The notes under the pieces: model-generated
Told to the model about the DNA's origin: nothing
Databases searched by the model: none
The model's input: only the letters and a program-made list of their open reading frames with translations
Part shown: piece by piece, positions 8,092-15,625 of the stretch
Numbering within the stretch: position 1 is the first letter of the stretch
Layout: every line of letters begins with the position of its first letter
Origin: JAFARZ01 sp035651595
GTDB lineage: Bacteria; Actinomycetota; Actinomycetes; Streptosporangiales; Streptosporangiaceae
NCBI GenBank assembly: GCA_035651595.1
Contig: DASRFJ010000113.1
Span: 1-32,466, forward strand
Direction: 5' to 3'
DNA length: 32,466 bases
Program-made: the position numbers and the translations under genes

Positions 8092-9644
8092 TCAGAAGCC
8101 TTCCTAAGCCAGGGGGGTCCGGGGGGATGGCTTCCCCCCGTCAAAGCCAGCCCTGCTGGCTGCGCGACGCGGATGTGGTCGTGGTGGGGTCCGGAGCCGC
8201 CGGGTTGACCTCCGCGATGACCGCGGCGGCGCGCGGCCGGCGGGTGCTGCTCATCAGCAAGGACGAGCTTGGCGGCGGCTCCACGCCGTTCGCCCAGGGC
8301 GGCATGGCGGCGGCGCTCGATCCGGCCGACTCCCCCGCGCTGCACGCCGCCGATACCGAAGCGGCCGGGGCGGGGCTGTGCACGCCGTCGGCGGTGGCGG
8401 CGCTTGCTGCCGGGGCGCCGGAGGTCATCTCGTGGCTGTCGTCGCTGGGCGCGCGGTTCGGGCACGGGCATCTGGAGGGCGGGCACAGCCGGCCGCGGAT
8501 CGTGCACGCCGGAGGCGACGCGATCGGCGCCGAAGTCCACCGGGTGCTCGCCGCGGCCCTGCTCGCGAGCCCGGTGGAGGTGCTGCCGCACGCGGTGGCG
8601 CTCGACCTTGCCGACGATGGCCTTGTCGTGGGGCTGCGGCGGCCTGGGACCGAGGACCTGGAGCCGGGTGTGGTGCGGGCGCGCGCGGTGGTGCTCGCCA
8701 CGGGCGGGTTCGGCCAGGCGTTCGCGACCACGACCAACCCGGCCGGGGTGACCGGCGACGGGCTGGCGCTGGCCGCCCGGGCCGGGGCCGAACTACGGGA
8801 CCTGGAGTTCGTCCAGTTCCACCCGACCGTGCTGTGGTCGGCGGCGGCGAGCGGGCAGCGCCCGCTGGTCACCGAGGCGCTGCGCGGCGCGGGCGCTGTG
8901 CTGGTGGACGCCGCTGGCCGGCCAGCGGTTCCGGACAGCCTCGCCCCGCGCGACGTGGTGACGGCAGCGATGCACGCCCGGATGGCGGAAACGGCCGCCG
9001 ACCACCTGTGGCTGGACGCCACGGGTGTCGAGCGGATGGACGACCGGTTCCCGACCGTGGCCGCGGCCTGCCGCAAGCAGGGCGTGGACCCGGCGACCGA
9101 TCCGATCCCGGTCGCGCCGGGCGCGCACTACGCGTGCGGCGGGGTGCGGGCGGACATGTCCGGGCGGACGTCGCTGCCCGGCGTGTTCGCGGTCGGCGAG
9201 GTCGCGTGCACCGGCGTGCACGGCGCGAACCGGCTCGCGTCCAACTCGCTCACCGAGGCGATGGTGATGGGACGGCGTCTCGGTGAGCTGCTGGGTTCGG
9301 CGCTGCCGGACGCTGTCGGGCCGGTCGCTGTCGGGCCGGCCTCGGTCGGGCCGGCCTCGGTCGGGCGGGTCTCGGTGCCGGATCGCGGCATGGTCGGCGC
9401 CGCGCCGGGCGCTCGACGACGGCTGGCCGTCGCGATGTCGCGGAACGTTGGCGTGCTGCGGTCACGGGCCGGGCTGACGGAGATGCTGCGGCTGCTCGAA
9501 TCGATTCCGCAGGCCGCCGATCCGGGCCGACTGGACCTGGCCACGGTCGAGGCGACGAACCTGCACACGGTGTCCGCACTGGTCGCGACCGCCGCGTTGG
9601 CCCGGCGGGACAGCGTCGGGGCGCACCGCAGGGAGGCGGAATGA
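8088..9644 (+). CDS. nadB: L-aspartate oxidase NadB
   Basis: This FAD enzyme oxidises aspartate to iminoaspartate, the substrate of NadA. It has 518 residues from ATG 8088 (ATGA overlap with nadA). The FAD-binding motif is DVVVVGSGAAGLTSAM; family blocks are STPFAQGGMAAAL, FVQFHPTVLW and the C-terminal FAD motif GVFAVGEVACTGVHGANRLASNSL. Two oddities are seen. The N-terminus carries a palindromic G/C insertion (8112-8140) encoding a Gly/Pro/Ser-rich leader, so a start at ATG 8127 is possible. Residues 410-429 are four tandem VGPAS-like repeats between the FAD domain and the helical domain. Confidence 0.95.
   Translation: MIRSLPKPGGSGGMASPRQSQPCWLRDADVVVVGSGAAGLTSAMTAAARGRRVLLISKDELGGGSTPFAQGGMAAALDPADSPALHAADTEAAGAGLCTPSAVAALAAGAPEVISWLSSLGARFGHGHLEGGHSRPRIVHAGGDAIGAEVHRVLAAALLASPVEVLPHAVALDLADDGLVVGLRRPGTEDLEPGVVRARAVVLATGGFGQAFATTTNPAGVTGDGLALAARAGAELRDLEFVQFHPTVLWSAAASGQRPLVTEALRGAGAVLVDAAGRPAVPDSLAPRDVVTAAMHARMAETAADHLWLDATGVERMDDRFPTVAAACRKQGVDPATDPIPVAPGAHYACGGVRADMSGRTSLPGVFAVGEVACTGVHGANRLASNSLTEAMVMGRRLGELLGSALPDAVGPVAVGPASVGPASVGRVSVPDRGMVGAAPGARRRLAVAMSRNVGVLRSRAGLTEMLRLLESIPQAADPGRLDLATVEATNLHTVSALVATAALARRDSVGAHRREAE
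8112..8140. repeat. Short palindromic G/C element, copy in nadB
   Basis: The core GGGGGGTCCGGGGGGA, a 5-nt spacer, then TCCCCCCG. Nearly the same unit occurs at 24877-24904 inside the MFS gene, including downstream AAG-CAGCC similarity. It is read in frame at the NadB N-terminus. Confidence 0.7.
9315..9374 (+). repeat. 15-bp tandem repeat within nadB
   Basis: Four units of a 15-mer (GTCGGGCCGGCCTCG; units 2 and 3 identical, 1 and 4 diverged) encode VGPVA-VGPAS-VGPAS-VGRVS in frame. The unit is a multiple of three, so copy number can change without a frameshift. Confidence 0.9.
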
Positions 9645-10501
9645 ACGTGCTCTGCGACTTGGGACTGGACCTTGAGGAAACACGCCGGGTGGTACGCGCG
9701 GCGCTGGCCGAGGACCTGCGCTACGGACCCGACGTCACCACGGCATCGGTGATCGGTTCGGGCACGACGGCGACGGCCGAGGTGGTCGCCCGTCAGGCCG
9801 GGGTGCTGGCCGGTCTTCCCGTTGCGATTCTGGTGTTGGATAGTGTGGCTATCGAACTGCTGGCGGACGACGGTTCGCGGGTTGGCGCCGGGGACGTGGT
9901 GGCGCGGGTGTCCGGATCACTGGCGGAGATCCTGACCGCCGAGCGGACCATGCTGAACTTCCTCACGCACCTGTCCGGAATCGCGACCGCGACCCGGGCG
10001 TGGGTGGACGCGATCGACGGCACCGGGGCGTTCGTGCGGGACACCCGCAAGACAATCCCGGGCCTGCGCGCGCTGGAGAAGTACGCGGTCCGCTGCGGCG
10101 GCGGCGTGAATCACCGGATGGGCCTTGGCGACGCGGCGTTGATCAAGGACAACCACGTCGCCGCGGCCGGCGGGGTGGGGCCGGCGTTCGCGGCCGTGCG
10201 GGCGGCAGCACCGGATGTCGCCGTCGAGGTCGAATGCGACACGATCGGCCAGGTCAAGGAGGCGCTGGCGGCCGGTGCCACGCTTATCCTGCTGGACAAC
10301 ATGAGCGTGGACCAGCTGCGCGCCGCCGTCGACCTGGCCCGCGCCTACCCGGATGCGAAGCTGGAGGCCAGCGGCGGGCTGCGGCTGGCCAACGCCCGCG
10401 CGGTGGCCTCGACCGGCGTGCACTACCTGTCGGTCGGCGCGCTCACCCACTCCAGTCCCGCGCTGGACATCGCCCTCGACGTGGTGTCCAGCGTGTCTTG
10501 A
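9641..10501 (+). CDS. nadC: Nicotinate-nucleotide pyrophosphorylase (carboxylating) NadC
   Basis: This quinolinate phosphoribosyltransferase makes nicotinate mononucleotide from quinolinate and PRPP, completing the NadA/NadB route. It has 286 residues. Conserved parts are EDLRYGPDVTT near the N-terminus, AERTMLNFLTHLSGIAT, the basic PRPP/quinolinate site RDTRKTIPGLRALEKYAVRCGGG with NHRMGLGDAALIKDNH after it, EVECDT, LLDNM, and LEASGGL near the C-terminus. The ATG at 9641 overlaps the nadB stop by 4 bp, completing a tight nadABC operon. Confidence 0.96.
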   Translation: MNVLCDLGLDLEETRRVVRAALAEDLRYGPDVTTASVIGSGTTATAEVVARQAGVLAGLPVAILVLDSVAIELLADDGSRVGAGDVVARVSGSLAEILTAERTMLNFLTHLSGIATATRAWVDAIDGTGAFVRDTRKTIPGLRALEKYAVRCGGGVNHRMGLGDAALIKDNHVAAAGGVGPAFAAVRAAAPDVAVEVECDTIGQVKEALAAGATLILLDNMSVDQLRAAVDLARAYPDAKLEASGGLRLANARAVASTGVHYLSVGALTHSSPALDIALDVVSSVS

Positions 10502-10524
10502 AGGGAAGCAAGGCCCTGGTTCAG

Positions 10525-10530
10525 TAGGCT
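10525..10530 (+). promoter_or_regulatory. -10 element TAGGCT, leaderless start
   Basis: TAGGCT is followed by exactly 7 nt and then ATG 10538. It gives the Uma2 gene its own promoter 24 bp after nadC. Confidence 0.5.
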
Positions 10531-10537
10531 CGGTACC

Positions 10538-11182
10538 ATGACCGAGGCCTTCGACTTGGCCGCGCTCAGGCAGCTGCCCTACCTGCCCGAGATTACGCTT
10601 GACGTCTATAAGGCGCTGCCCGAAGACATTTGCGTGAGAATTGAGGTCGTAGACGGCTGGATGGTCAGGTGCGAGTCCGCCGAGCCCAGCCATCAGGTAA
10701 TCCAGCACAACTTTGTTACCGCCGTGCGGGAAGCGGTAAAGCGGATGGATACGAGCGAGCAGACCTGTCACCGCGTGAACCACGACCTGGAGGTGCTGAT
10801 CGCCCAGGAACCGAAGTTCCACTTCCGGCGCCCGGATGTGGTGGTATACCGGTGCATCGACGAGGACCGAGGGAAGTGGAGCCGCAAACCTTACGACTCG
10901 GACTGCTTGCTCGTCCTCGAAATCGTCTCCGCCGATTCGGTCACCACGGACTTGCGGGACAAGCGTGCGGAGTATGCCGCCGCCGGCATTCCGCATTACT
11001 GGATCGTGCGCATGGCGGACAACGACGGCCCCGCGATTTCCATTGAGCGGCTCCTGCTTACCTACAACGGCGACTACATCAGGGAGGAACTCGCCGTCCG
11101 CCGGCTGGACTTCCACGCCGTCAAGGTCAGCCAGCCGTTCGCGATGAAGATCACCTGGGAGCAGCTCGATGACGGGCTCTGA
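10538..11182 (+). CDS. Uma2-family (DUF820) putative restriction-endonuclease-fold protein
   Basis: A 214-residue protein with the Uma2/DUF820 pattern: an N-terminal helix, IEVVDGWMVR, a helix with HQVIQHNFVTAVRE, then the PD-(D/E)xK-like core FRRPDVVVYR...LVLEIVSADSVTTDLRDKRAEYAAAGIPHYWIVR. The Asp in RRPDVVV, the Glu in LEIVS and the Lys in DKRAEY match the usual catalytic triad. Uma2 proteins are abundant in cyanobacteria and actinobacteria, and their biological role is largely unknown; nuclease activity is inferred from the fold. It is not functionally linked to nadABC, although it lies directly downstream with its own -10. Confidence 0.82.
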   Translation: MTEAFDLAALRQLPYLPEITLDVYKALPEDICVRIEVVDGWMVRCESAEPSHQVIQHNFVTAVREAVKRMDTSEQTCHRVNHDLEVLIAQEPKFHFRRPDVVVYRCIDEDRGKWSRKPYDSDCLLVLEIVSADSVTTDLRDKRAEYAAAGIPHYWIVRMADNDGPAISIERLLLTYNGDYIREELAVRRLDFHAVKVSQPFAMKITWEQLDDGL

Positions 11183-11222
11183 CGCGTGACGATTGGTAGC
11201 TGTTCATTGACGCTCCCGAAGG

Positions 11223-11248
11223 GTACGGCGATTTGCCTATTGCCGTAC
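11223..11248 (+). terminator. Candidate terminator after the Uma2 gene
   Basis: A stem with arms GTACGGCGAT and ATTGCCGTAC (9 of 10 pairs) and a 6-nt loop, followed by TTTGTT, about 40 nt after the Uma2 stop. A second hairpin at 11299-11328 has arms AGAAAAGG and CCTTTTCT. No gene was found in the rest of 11183-11476. Confidence 0.5.
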
Positions 11249-11476
11249 TTTGTTCGCCCGCTGCGGCCACCTTTGGTGTTAGAAAAGTGCTTTGCGGCAG
11301 AAAAGGGTGCAGATGTGGCGCCTTTTCTACCATGAAGCCGTTTATTATCAGGGGAGTCGCTGCGCCTCGGACAAACCGGTTCCGGTGGCGATAATCTACG
11401 CGGGTGGCAGGGGACAGTGACGGCTTTGGCCGGCTGATGGCGGCGGTGACGGCTCCGATGGGTGAGCAGGCCTGGC

Positions 11477-12511
11477 TCAGCTGAGCCGGATCTTGCCGCC
11501 ACCCGGGCTCGCGCGGCCGATCACGGCGGCGTCGTGGCCGGATTCCCGCAGTCGGCTGACCACGTCCGGTGCCTGGCCCGGATCTACGCCGAAGACCAGT
11601 CCGCCAGAGGTCTGGGCGTCGGCGAGCAGCAGCGTCGCCGTCTGGCCGGCCGCGCCCGCGTCGAGGCGGTCCCGGATCCAGTCGAGGTTGCGGCGGGTGC
11701 CACCCGGCACGTACCCGCCGTCCGCCAGCTCGCGGGCGCCGGGCAGCAGCGGGACGGCGGCCACGTCCAGCTCGACGTCGGCACCGGAGGCCAGTGCCAT
11801 CTGGCCCAGGTGCCCGAGCAGTCCGAACCCGGTTACGTCGGTGGCCCCGGTGGCGCCCGCCGCCAGCGCGACCGCGGCCGCAGCGGCGTTCGTGCGGCAC
11901 ATCGAGGCGACCATGCCGGCGACCGCGGCACCGTCGGCCGCTTCGGCCTTGGCGGCGGTGGAGATGACGCCGGTGCCCAGCGGCTTGGTCAGCACGAGCA
12001 TGTCGCCGGGCCGGAGCCGGTCGTTGCGGAGCAGCCGGTCCGGGTGCGCCTCGCCGGTCACCGCGAGCCCGAACTTCGGTTCTGGGTCGTCAACCGTGTG
12101 CCCGCCGACCACCGCGTAACCGCACTCGGCCGCCACTTCGGCCGCGCCCGCCAGCACCTCGTCAAGCAGCTCGGCGGGAAGCTCCGCCGAGTTCCAGCAG
12201 ACGAGGTTGAGGGCGAACAGCGGGCGTCCGCCCATCGCGTACACGTCGGATACCGCGTTGACCGCCGCCACCTTGCCCCAGGTGCGCGCGTCATCCACGA
12301 TCGGCGTGATGAAGTCGGCGGTCGCCACCAGGGCGCGATCGCCGTCCAGCCGCCACACCGCCGCGTCGTCGGACGTCTGCGTGCCGACGATCAGGCTGGG
12401 GTGACTACCGGTGACATGGCGCAGGACCTGCGCCAGCTCGCCAGGGGCGAGCTTGCCCGCTCAACCGGCGCAGTGGCTGAACGAGGTGAGGCGCCGCGGA
12501 ATTTCAGTCAT
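11477..12511 (-). CDS. selD: Selenide, water dikinase SelD with selenocysteine 17 (TGA 12461-12463)
   Basis: SelD makes selenophosphate, the selenium donor for Sec-tRNA and selenouridine, from selenide and ATP. Reading from ATG 12511 gives 344 residues with one in-frame TGA at codon 17: LTSFSHCAG-U-AGKLAP. This aligns with the E. coli LTQYSHGAGCGCKISP segment, where Cys17 is catalytic, so TGA falls exactly on the active-site residue. Downstream are the SelD blocks DDAAVWRLDGDRALVATADF, DDARTWGKVAAVNAVSDVYAMGG, GGHTVDDPEPKFGLAVTG and TDVTGFGLLGH. The frame stays intact after TGA and a SECIS-like hairpin follows, which argues for Sec insertion rather than a pseudogene. A standard caller would start at or after codon 52 and lose the active site. 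It lies 15 bp after the ftsX stop. selA, selB and selC are not in the window. Confidence 0.9.
12418..12434 (-). promoter_or_regulatory. SECIS-like hairpin in selD
   Basis: On the mRNA strand GGCGCAGGTCCTGCGCC forms a 7-bp stem with a GTC loop. The apical GCAGGTC...TGC resembles the loop of the E. coli fdhF SECIS. The loop lies 33 nt after the TGA, within the range reported for bacterial SECIS elements. A second 7-bp hairpin (GCTCGCC-CCT-GGCGAGC) lies between, at 12436-12452. Confidence 0.65.
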
Positions 12512-12516
12512 GGTTC

Positions 12517-12522
12517 ATAGTA
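12517..12522 (-). promoter_or_regulatory. -10 element TACTAT of selD
   Basis: TACTAT on the minus strand ends 5 nt before the selD ATG 12511, between the ftsX stop region and selD. It suggests selD has its own, near-leaderless promoter. Confidence 0.4.
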
Positions 12523-12526
12523 GGGC

Positions 12527-13438
12527 TCAGACGCGGACGTACCGGCGGAGGGTGATGAACGAGGTGCTGGCGCAGATGACGAGGCCGGCCAGCAGCGCGA
12601 GGCCGAGCACCTCGAGCAGGTCGCCGGCGCCCATGCCCGCGTTGAACGAGACGTACTGGGTCAAGGTGGTGAGCAGCACCGACTTCGCCCCGACGATCAG
12701 GACGGCCGCGATCGCCCAGCCGACCAGTCCCGCGATCGTGCCCTCGAGCAGGAACGGCAGCTGGATGTAGAAGTTCGACGCGCCGACCAGCCGCATGATC
12801 GCGGTCTCCCGCCGCCGGTTGAACGCGGACAGCCGGATCGTGTTGGCGACCAGCATGATCGCGGCCACCAGGGCGATCAGCGCCAAGATCGCGACCGCGT
12901 TGCGCGCGGCATCGAGCAGCCGGTAGAAGTTGCCGAGGACGACGGCCTCGTTCTGGACGGAGTCAACGCCCGGCGCACCGGACGCGGCGCTGGACACCAC
13001 GCCGTAATCGGCCTGCGCATCGCGCAGCCTGACGCCGAGCGAGTCGGGAATGTCGCCTTCCTTCGTGAGGTGCACCAGCGAGGGCAGGTTCGAGTAATAC
13101 GTGCGGAAGTCCTGGTACGCCTGCGCCTGCGAGATGTACTGGACGGATACCACCTGCGGCATCGACTTCAGCCGCTGCTCCAGCTGGGCCTTCTCGTCCG
13201 CCGTCGCGGCGCCGTCTTTCGCGCAGGTGGTGTTCGCGCTGGACGGCACGCAGAAGTACACGGCCATCTCCACCTGGGCCTGCCACACCGACCTGGTCTT
13301 GTCTACCTGCTTGACGAACAGCAGGCTCGTCCCCAGCAGGGACAGGCTGAGCGCGACGACGACGATGAGCGCCATCGTCATCGTCAGGTTGCGGCGCAGG
13401 CCGATCCAGATCTCGGAGAACACGAACTGTGACCGCAT
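12527..13438 (-). CDS. ftsX: Cell division protein FtsX
   Basis: FtsX is the membrane half of the FtsEX complex, which activates peptidoglycan hydrolases at the division site. The protein is 303 residues: a cytoplasmic N-terminus MRSQFVFSEIWIGLRRN, TM1 at about residues 18-40, an extracellular domain to about residue 170 with two cysteines (FCVPSSANTTC) and the ISQAQAYQDF helix, then three TM segments with NTIRLSAFNRRRETAIMRLVGAS between TM2 and TM3. Length and topology are normal for actinobacteria. Unusually, ftsE is not adjacent: the upstream neighbour at 13549 reads the other way, and selD rather than smpB follows. Confidence 0.95.
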   Translation of the reverse strand: MRSQFVFSEIWIGLRRNLTMTMALIVVVALSLSLLGTSLLFVKQVDKTRSVWQAQVEMAVYFCVPSSANTTCAKDGAATADEKAQLEQRLKSMPQVVSVQYISQAQAYQDFRTYYSNLPSLVHLTKEGDIPDSLGVRLRDAQADYGVVSSAASGAPGVDSVQNEAVVLGNFYRLLDAARNAVAILALIALVAAIMLVANTIRLSAFNRRRETAIMRLVGASNFYIQLPFLLEGTIAGLVGWAIAAVLIVGAKSVLLTTLTQYVSFNAGMGAGDLLEVLGLALLAGLVICASTSFITLRRYVRV

Positions 13439-13524
13439 GCCGCCTGCCCCTCATTGATCGCCCCTGACGGCAAGCTAGCAGAACCGCATACGGCCCATGT
13501 GTCTTACACACATAGCCGCGAAAC

Positions 13525-13538
13525 TAGAACACGTTCTA
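13525..13538. promoter_or_regulatory. KstR-like operator 2 (DUF35-ltp operon)
   Basis: TAGAACACGTTCTA, identical to the fadD box. Its last two bases are the first two of the -10 TACAAT, so a bound repressor would cover the promoter. Confidence 0.88.
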
Positions 13539-13542
13539 CAAT
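13537..13542 (+). promoter_or_regulatory. -10 element TACAAT, leaderless start
   Basis: TACAAT ends 6 nt before GTG 13549, so the operon mRNA is probably leaderless. The operator overlaps it. Confidence 0.6.
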
Positions 13543-13548
13543 CGACGC

Positions 13549-14553
13549 GTGACTGGAGTTGCGCTGCGCGCGCCGCTGGAGATCGGATTCGACTACACCC
13601 GTTCGCTGGGGCCGGTGCTGAGCCGCTTCATGGCCGGTCTCGCGGACGGCCGCATCCTGGGTGCGCGGGCCGCGGACGGGACGGTCCACGCGCCGCCGTT
13701 CGAGTACGACCCGGTGACCTTCGAGCCCCCGGTCGACTTCGTAGCAGTCGGTCCCGAAGGCACGGTGCGCACCTGGTCCTGGCAACCAGAGCCGCTCGCC
13801 GGGCAACCGCTCGAGAAGCCCTTCGCCTGGGCGATGATCGCCCTCGACGGCGCGAGCACCACACTGCTGCACGCGGTCGACGCCGGCTCGCCGGGCGGCA
13901 TGCGGACCGGCATGCGGGTCCGGCCCCGCTGGGCAGCCGCCCGCGGCCACGGCATCCGCGACATCGCGTGTTTCGTCCCCGCGAGCGAACCGGAGGGCGC
14001 GGTGTCGTCTGGACTGAGGAGCGATGAGCGAAGCGAGGGAGCGACGAGGGAAGACGACACCTCGCAGCGCCCTCCGGTGAGCGAGCTAATAAGCAGAGTC
14101 AGGCTGTTGTACGAGCACACGGCTTCACCTGGGGAAACCGTCTACCTGCGCGGGCTCGCCGAAGGCCGGCTCCTCGGCCAGCGCTGCCCCATCTGCGCCA
14201 AGGTGTACATCCCGACCCGCGGCACTTGCCCCACGGACGGCGTGCCGATGGAGGAGGTCGTCGAGCTGCCCGAGACCGGCACCGTGACCACTTTCTGCGT
14301 GGTGAACGTGCCGTATCCCGGCCAGCGCGTCACTCCCCCGTACGTCGCCGCGGCGGTCCTGCTGGACGGAGCGGACATCGCGTTCCAGCACCTGATCCTC
14401 GGCTGTGCCGCGAGTGAGGTGCACATGGGCATGCGGGTCCGCGCCGTGTGGAAACCCAGAGACCAGTGGACCACGCACGCCGAGAACATCGACCACTTCG
14501 CGCCGGCCGGGGAACCCGACGCGTCCTACGAAACGTACGCCGGCCACCTGTGA
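13549..14553 (+). CDS. Double DUF35 (OB-fold) protein, Rv3521-like
   Basis: A 334-residue protein with two DUF35-type halves. The N-terminal half (1-147) has the OB-fold pattern but no zinc ribbon. The C-terminal half (about 185-310) has the full unit: helix RLLYEHTASPGETVYLRGL, rubredoxin-like ribbon GQRCPICAKVYIPTRGTCP, and the OB fold. DUF35 proteins partner thiolase-fold enzymes; ChsH2 binds and is needed by the aldolase Ltp2. Here two thiolase-fold genes follow at once, as in M. tuberculosis Rv3521-ltp4-ltp3. A KstR-like box covers the promoter, pointing to sterol side-chain breakdown. The linker (residues 148-177) comes from an 88-bp inverted repeat. Confidence 0.85.
   Translation: MTGVALRAPLEIGFDYTRSLGPVLSRFMAGLADGRILGARAADGTVHAPPFEYDPVTFEPPVDFVAVGPEGTVRTWSWQPEPLAGQPLEKPFAWAMIALDGASTTLLHAVDAGSPGGMRTGMRVRPRWAAARGHGIRDIACFVPASEPEGAVSSGLRSDERSEGATREDDTSQRPPVSELISRVRLLYEHTASPGETVYLRGLAEGRLLGQRCPICAKVYIPTRGTCPTDGVPMEEVVELPETGTVTTFCVVNVPYPGQRVTPPYVAAAVLLDGADIAFQHLILGCAASEVHMGMRVRAVWKPRDQWTTHAENIDHFAPAGEPDASYETYAGHL
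13990..14077. repeat. In-frame 88-bp inverted repeat in the DUF35 linker
   Basis: Outer arms CCGGAGGGCGC (13990-14000) and GCGCCCTCCGG (14067-14077), inner arms GGTGTCGTCT (14001-14010) and AGACGACACC (14052-14061), with a 5-nt bulge between the right arms. It encodes a charged Ser/Arg/Glu stretch between the two OB-fold domains. Confidence 0.85.
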
Positions 14554-14566
14554 CGGGAACGGAGCG

Positions 14567-15625
14567 ATGAGAAGAGTAGCGGTTACCGGGTTCGCGGCGT
14601 CACCCTGCGTCTACCGCGGCGACGGCACGACCAGCGGGGTGGAGATGCTCGTGCCGATCTTCGCCGAGGTCTACCGGCAAACCGGCCTGGTCAAGGGCGA
14701 CATCGGCTTCTGGTGCTCGGGATCCTCGGACTATCTCGCGGGGCGGGCGTTCTCGTTCGTGCAGGCAGTCGACGCGATCGGCGCCGTACCGCCGATCATG
14801 GAGTCGCATGTCGAGATGGACGGGGCCTGGGCGCTGTACGAAGCCTGGGTGAAGATCCAGACCGGCGAGGTGGACGTGGCGCTGGCCTACGGCTTCGGCA
14901 AGGCGTCGGCACCCGATGCGCTGCGGCGGGTGCTCGCGCTCCAGCTCGACCCGTACCTGGTCGCGCCCCTGTGGCCGGACGCGACCTCGCTCGCCGCGAT
15001 GCAGGCGCGGGCCGGGATCGAAGCGGGTCTGTGGTCCGAGAAGGACATGGCCGCCGTGGCGTCCCGGTCGCGGGCAGCCGCCAGGAACAACCCGCGAGCG
15101 CAGGTGTCCGGCGAGGTGCCGCCGGAGGACTTGCTGGCGGAGCCGTACCTGGCCGACCCGCTACGGCAGCACGACGTGGCTCCGGTCGGCGACGGAGCGG
15201 CGGTGGTGATCCTCGCCGCCGAAGAGCGGGCACGTGACCTGTGCGCACGTCCGGCATGGATCACCGGCTTCGAGCACCGCATCGAGTCCGGCGCGCTCGG
15301 CGCGCGGGACCCGCTGAACCTGCCGTCGGTCGCCGTGGCCGCCCGCGCGGCGGGCGCCTTCGACATCGACGTCGCCGAACTGCACGCGCCGTTCACCCAC
15401 CAGGAGATCCTGCTGCGGTCGGCGCTGGCGCTGCGGGACTCGGTGACCGTCAACCCGTCCGGCGGCGCGCTGTGCGCGAACCCGATGTTCGCGGCCGGCC
15501 TGGCGCGGATCGGATACGCGGCTTCGGCGGTGATGAACGGATTCGCGGACCGGGCGCTCGGCCACGCCACCAGCGGCCCCTGGCTCCAGCAAAACGTGAT
15601 CTGCGTGATGGAGGCGTCCTCGTGA
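14567..15625 (+). CDS. Thiolase-fold protein without nucleophilic Cys, Ltp4-like (predicted aldolase subunit)
   Basis: A 352-residue SCP-x/lipid-transfer-type thiolase fold. The opening RRVAVTGFAASPCVYRGDGTTSGVEM and the closing VNPSGGALCANPMFAAGLARIGYAASAVMNG are typical. At the usual nucleophile position, IMESHVEMDGAWALYEAW (about residues 77-94), there is no cysteine, so it cannot be an ordinary thiolase. The histidine segment is ELHAPFTHQE. Cys-less relatives such as Ltp2 cleave by retro-aldol chemistry with a DUF35 partner, and ltp3/ltp4 of Rhodococcus rhodochrous are needed for C-24 branched sterol side chains. The ATG at 14567 lies 13 bp after the DUF35 stop with GGAACGGAG upstream. 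The 3' end overlaps the next gene by 4 bp. Confidence 0.85.
   Translation: MRRVAVTGFAASPCVYRGDGTTSGVEMLVPIFAEVYRQTGLVKGDIGFWCSGSSDYLAGRAFSFVQAVDAIGAVPPIMESHVEMDGAWALYEAWVKIQTGEVDVALAYGFGKASAPDALRRVLALQLDPYLVAPLWPDATSLAAMQARAGIEAGLWSEKDMAAVASRSRAAARNNPRAQVSGEVPPEDLLAEPYLADPLRQHDVAPVGDGAAVVILAAEERARDLCARPAWITGFEHRIESGALGARDPLNLPSVAVAARAAGAFDIDVAELHAPFTHQEILLRSALALRDSVTVNPSGGALCANPMFAAGLARIGYAASAVMNGFADRALGHATSGPWLQQNVICVMEASS

Noticed and set aside
11183..11476. A tRNA-Sec (selC) gene next to selD
   Set aside because: No long acceptor/variable arm or T-loop sequence could be built on either strand; the region holds two simple hairpins instead.
12461..12463. selD as a pseudogene with a nonsense mutation
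   Set aside because: The TGA is exactly at the catalytic Cys/Sec position, the rest of the frame is intact, and a SECIS-like hairpin follows. Kept as Sec unless Sec machinery is absent.
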